Shown: positions 4,936 through 7,125 of the stretch, piece by piece
How the letters are laid out: every line of letters begins with the position of its first letter
How positions within the stretch are numbered: the stretch's first letter is position 1
Source: Phycisphaera sp.
Lineage (GTDB): Bacteria > Planctomycetota > Phycisphaerae > Phycisphaerales > Phycisphaeraceae
Reading direction: 5' to 3'
Length of the DNA: 7,125 nt
NCBI GenBank assembly: GCA_029287335.1
Contig: JARFRI010000324.1
Span: forward strand, 1 to 7,125
Translations under genes and position numbers: made by a program
The notes under the pieces: model-generated
Seen by the model: the letters and a program-made list of their open reading frames with translations, nothing else
Database searches by the model: none
What the model was told of the DNA's origin: nothing

Positions 4936-5464
4936 AAGTGACATGATCAAGACCGGCGCGGTCGTCGTGATCCTTGTGGCGACCTACGCGGGTGTCGTGT
5001 TCTGGCCAAGCCAGAGGCAGAATCAGGCCCTGGCCGACGAGATCCTCAACAAGCAGACCGAGCTGGAGCAGGCCCCTCGGCCCGACCTTGAGCCGGTGCG
5101 TAAAGAGATCGCTTCGCTGCGTGCGGAGCTGCGCGAGCGTGCGGTTGTGCTGCCTAAAGGCGACCTGGACGACCGCGTGCTGCACCATGTGTCTGACACG
5201 TTGATCCAGCGCGGCGTGACGCTGTACGAGACGTCCTACCGCCAAACCAAAGAGTTCAGCCGGTTCTCGATGACGCCGATCGACGTGCAGTTCAAGACCG
5301 ACTTCGCCAACGCTTTTGAGATTATCAAACAGATCGAAAACGCCGGTCCACCGGTCCGTATTGAGCGGCTTGACATCGTCGGCACCGAAGGCAGCACCGC
5401 CGGGCAAGTCGAAGTCACGATCGAGCTAAGCAGCTTCTTCGAGCGTGAAGGGGGCCAGCGATGA
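4925..5464 (+). CDS. pilO: PilO-like inner-membrane alignment protein
   Basis: The chosen ATG at 4925 follows a G-rich SD (GGGGGTGA, 4912-4919) by five bases and gives 179 residues. An in-frame GTG at 4916 or TTG at 4898 would only lengthen the cytoplasmic tail. The layout is PilO-like: a short cytoplasmic tail, one transmembrane helix (about 8-27), a coiled coil rich in Glu/Leu/Arg (33-75), and a periplasmic alpha/beta domain (76-172) with VLPKGDLDDRVLHHVSDTL and ANAFEIIKQIENAGPPVRIE, a typical PilO segment. PilO pairs with PilN in the periplasm and contacts PilP. It begins inside the end of pilN and its stop overlaps the next start as ATGA. A GspM-type assignment is possible on sequence alone, but position favours PilO. 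Confidence 0.87.
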   Translation: MRIESDMIKTGAVVVILVATYAGVVFWPSQRQNQALADEILNKQTELEQAPRPDLEPVRKEIASLRAELRERAVVLPKGDLDDRVLHHVSDTLIQRGVTLYETSYRQTKEFSRFSMTPIDVQFKTDFANAFEIIKQIENAGPPVRIERLDIVGTEGSTAGQVEVTIELSSFFEREGGQR

Positions 5465-6033
5465 AAAAGAAACTGAACCGGATGTGGCGTCAGGCCACTG
5501 CGGATAAGAAGAAGTTCGGCATCCTCGTCACGATGATGGCAGTTGGGCTATTGCTCTGGGGTCGATTGATCCTGCTTGAGGATGTGCCTAAGATCGCGAC
5601 CGCCGACGACCCCAACGCGCCTGCCCAATCAGACCAAACCCCCGGCGGGCCGGTCGAACAGACCTCGGAAGCCACGCCCATCTTGCCGACACTGCCGAGT
5701 GTCGAAGTGGCTTTGAGTGAAGATTTGACGCTGGATCTCTTCGCTTTTCGTCATAACCGTTACAAACCCTTGCCTGCTGAAGATTCGTTAGGCGAAGGGG
5801 TGCAGTCCACCGGTAACGCTGACGATGATCGGAAGCGTGAGTTGGTGGAATTGGCCCGTAGCCTCCGCCTGCAAAGTGTGATCCAGGGCAATTCGCCCGC
5901 GATCGTGATCAACGGCGAGGTATTGAGGGTTGGCGACTCGATCGAAGGTTTCGAGCTCGTCTCGTTCAACGAACGTTCGGCCAGATTGACCCGCGAAGGC
6001 CTGACATTCCTATTGAAAATGTGGTCAAAGTAA
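5461..6033 (+). CDS. PilP/GspC-like membrane-anchored connector protein
   Basis: The 190-residue protein occupies the pilP position between pilO and the secretin. A Lys/Arg-rich N-terminus (1-19) leads to one transmembrane helix at about 20-39. A Pro/Gln/Thr-rich flexible linker follows (45-80), then a segment with DLTLDLFAFRHNRYKPLP (88-105). The C-terminal beta domain (134-188) has the PilP/GspC homology-region pattern: LQSVIQGNSPAIVINGEV, RVGDSIEGFEL, and a closing strand after Arg-Leu-Thr-Arg-Glu-Gly. This domain binds the N-terminal domains of the secretin and bridges the inner and outer membranes. Classical PilP is a lipoprotein with a Cys; here there is no cysteine and the anchor is a helix, as in GspC. 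A Pro/Gly-rich linker replaces most of the usual disordered region. Start and stop are well defined; the start overlaps pilO as ATGA after a GGGGG-containing SD. Confidence 0.8.
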   Translation: MKKKLNRMWRQATADKKKFGILVTMMAVGLLLWGRLILLEDVPKIATADDPNAPAQSDQTPGGPVEQTSEATPILPTLPSVEVALSEDLTLDLFAFRHNRYKPLPAEDSLGEGVQSTGNADDDRKRELVELARSLRLQSVIQGNSPAIVINGEVLRVGDSIEGFELVSFNERSARLTREGLTFLLKMWSK

Positions 6034-6063
6034 ACGTAACAGCCTAAGTGCGAGGTCAAAGTC

Positions 6064-6085
6064 GCCGGATGAACCCGGCAAGGAG
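6064..6085 (+). promoter_or_regulatory. Secretin ribosome binding site beside a small hairpin
   Basis: AGGAG at 6081-6085 is the SD for the secretin start at 6095 (nine-base spacing). A 5-bp hairpin, GCCGG/CCGGC (6064-6068 with 6075-6079), ends two bases before it. The 61-base gap after the pilP-like stop is the longest from pilM onward, where the genes otherwise overlap, so secretin translation is initiated independently. The hairpin is short and may be chance. Confidence 0.55.
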
Positions 6086-6094
6086 TTTTGAAAC

Positions 6095-7125
6095 ATGCGA
6101 AAGATGTACACCACCAAACGTCTACTAGGAACCGTCGCTTGCGCGGCACTTCTAGCCCTCCCCGCCCTGGCGCAAGACGCTCCCGCCGTTGAAGTTGCCG
6201 AAGAAGTCGAACTCTTCGAGGGCGACGCCGACGCCAAGGGACAGACCGTCGAACTCACCGAAACCGGCGAGATCGACCTGCACGTCAAGGAACTGGAGAT
6301 CACCAAGGTCCTCCAGCTCCTGTCTATTCAAGGCCAAAAGAACATCATCGCCTCGCGCGGCGTCGAGAACGCAAAAGTCTCCGCCGACCTCTACAAGGTC
6401 TCTTTTGAAGAGGCCTTGCAGTCCATCCTCGAGCCCAACGGCTTCGGCTACGTCGAGGAAGGCAACTTCATCTACGTCATGACCAAGGACGAGCTGCAAA
6501 AGCGTCTCGACGCCAACCGTAAGCTCGTCACCAAGATCCTGCGTCTGGACTACCTGCGTGCCGACGAGGCCGCGGGATTTGTCACGCCGATGCTCTCGGA
6601 AAACGGCGCGATCACTGCGAGTGGTAACGTCGAAGACGGCATCGACCCGAGCCTGGACAACGCCGGTGCCGACAACTACGCCGGCCCGCCAACGCTGGTC
6701 ATCCGCGACTATGAAGACTCGGTCGCGGATATCACCTCGGTCCTTGAAGACCTGGACATCCAGCCCAAGCAAGTCATCATCGAAGCAACCGTGCTCCGTG
6801 CGACGCTGACCGAGAACAACCAGTTCGGCGTGGACTTCTCGCTGTTCACCGACCTGACGGGTGCAAGCCCGCTGGACATCGTCGATGACCTGATCTCTGG
6901 TGGTGCGCCGACCAATCAACGCTCGGGCCGACTTGAGTCCGGCGGCAACTACTCCAGCGACAGCGCGGTGAAGCTCGGCTTCGTCGCCGGCGACGCGGCC
7001 ATCTTCGTCAGTGCCCTGGACAGCGTCACCGACACGACCCTGATCGCCACGCCCAAGGTCACCGTGCTGGACCGCAACCGCACCAGCATCCTGGTGGGTG
7101 ACAAGATCGCTTACCTGTCGACAAC
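6095..7125 (+). CDS. pilQ: Outer-membrane secretin, PilQ/GspD family (3' end missing)
   Basis: The window holds 343 codons of the secretin, which continues past its end. Residues 1-26 are a signal peptide (basic start, Ala/Leu core, A-L-A cleavage before Gln27). An acidic linker follows. An N0/STN-type domain lies at about 60-130 (IDLHVKELEITKVLQLLS to EEGNFIYV), which docks with the PilP/GspC-like partner. A second N-domain lies at about 143-222 (VTKILRLDYLRADEAAGFV to ITSVLEDLD), interrupted by an Asp/Asn/Gly-rich loop. The secretin core begins near 224 (QPKQVIIEATVLRATLTENN) and includes TLIATPKVTVLDRNRTSILVG (315-335), matching the family's P-x-hydrophobic-x-T/V-x-D/N-x-x-x-A/S-x-I-x-V-G pattern. 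No peptidoglycan-binding AMIN domain is visible, unlike many PilQ proteins, so GspD-like naming is also defensible. It forms the outer-membrane ring pore for the filament or substrate. Confidence 0.9.
   Translation, partial: MRKMYTTKRLLGTVACAALLALPALAQDAPAVEVAEEVELFEGDADAKGQTVELTETGEIDLHVKELEITKVLQLLSIQGQKNIIASRGVENAKVSADLYKVSFEEALQSILEPNGFGYVEEGNFIYVMTKDELQKRLDANRKLVTKILRLDYLRADEAAGFVTPMLSENGAITASGNVEDGIDPSLDNAGADNYAGPPTLVIRDYEDSVADITSVLEDLDIQPKQVIIEATVLRATLTENNQFGVDFSLFTDLTGASPLDIVDDLISGGAPTNQRSGRLESGGNYSSDSAVKLGFVAGDAAIFVSALDSVTDTTLIATPKVTVLDRNRTSILVGDKIAYLST

Noticed and set aside
6152..6919. 255-codon open frame on the minus strand opposite the secretin
   Set aside because: It is a shadow of the secretin, which has a signal peptide, SD and recognisable secretin motifs. 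The antisense product shows only compositional bias.
1..7125. CRISPR array, tRNA or rRNA genes
   Set aside because: No regularly spaced direct repeats, cloverleaf or rRNA-like conserved strings were seen anywhere on either strand.

Overview
The window looks like one end of a metagenome-derived contig from a GC-rich Gram-negative bacterium, most likely a planctomycete and plausibly of the Phycisphaerae. The lineage call is inference, based on the pilin sequence style, the arrangement of a lone pilin ahead of a pilMNOPQ-like cluster, the large noncoding palindromes, and several genes without clear Shine-Dalgarno (SD) sites. Bases 1-26 are not genomic: they match the end of the Nextera/Tn5 sequencing adapter, so the contig truly starts at about base 27.

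Layout. (i) 27-640, minus strand: the 5' part of a secreted dienelactone-hydrolase-family enzyme, cut off by the contig end. (ii) 712-1134, plus strand, divergent from it: a Nudix hydrolase of the Ap4A-hydrolase type. (iii) 1135-1614: 480 bases without a gene. It holds a palindromic element flanked by 8-bp direct repeats (1145-1258), then a strongly foldable stretch (1280-1578) directly upstream of the pilin gene. (iv) 1615-2127: a type IV pilin-like protein with a strong SD, followed by a hairpin terminator (2158-2187) and a perfect 25-bp inverted repeat (2229-2301). (v) 2425-7125: a colinear gene cluster. It contains a small membrane protein of unknown role, a GspH/FimT-type minor pseudopilin, PilM-, PilN- and PilO-like inner-membrane platform proteins, a membrane-anchored PilP/GspC-like protein, and an outer-membrane secretin (PilQ/GspD family) that runs off the window.

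How the genes work together. PilM (cytoplasmic), PilN and PilO (single-pass with periplasmic domains) and the PilP-like protein would form the alignment complex. This complex links the inner-membrane pilus motor to the secretin pore. The prepilin and the minor pseudopilin supply the filament. The assembly ATPases (PilB/PilT), platform protein PilC and prepilin peptidase are not in this window. The pilin is separated from the assembly genes by a terminator and a very stable hairpin, which fits high pilin output with lower expression of the machinery.

The most interesting unexplained signal is the pilin leader at 1280-1578. It carries several long perfect or near-perfect helices, some mutually exclusive, ending just before the pilin SD. 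I do not recognise it as a known RNA family. It is a candidate cis-regulatory RNA or small RNA. Secondary signals are PilM's degenerate nucleotide-binding motifs and a PilP that is anchored like GspC, which give the apparatus a mixed type IV pilus / type II secretion character.
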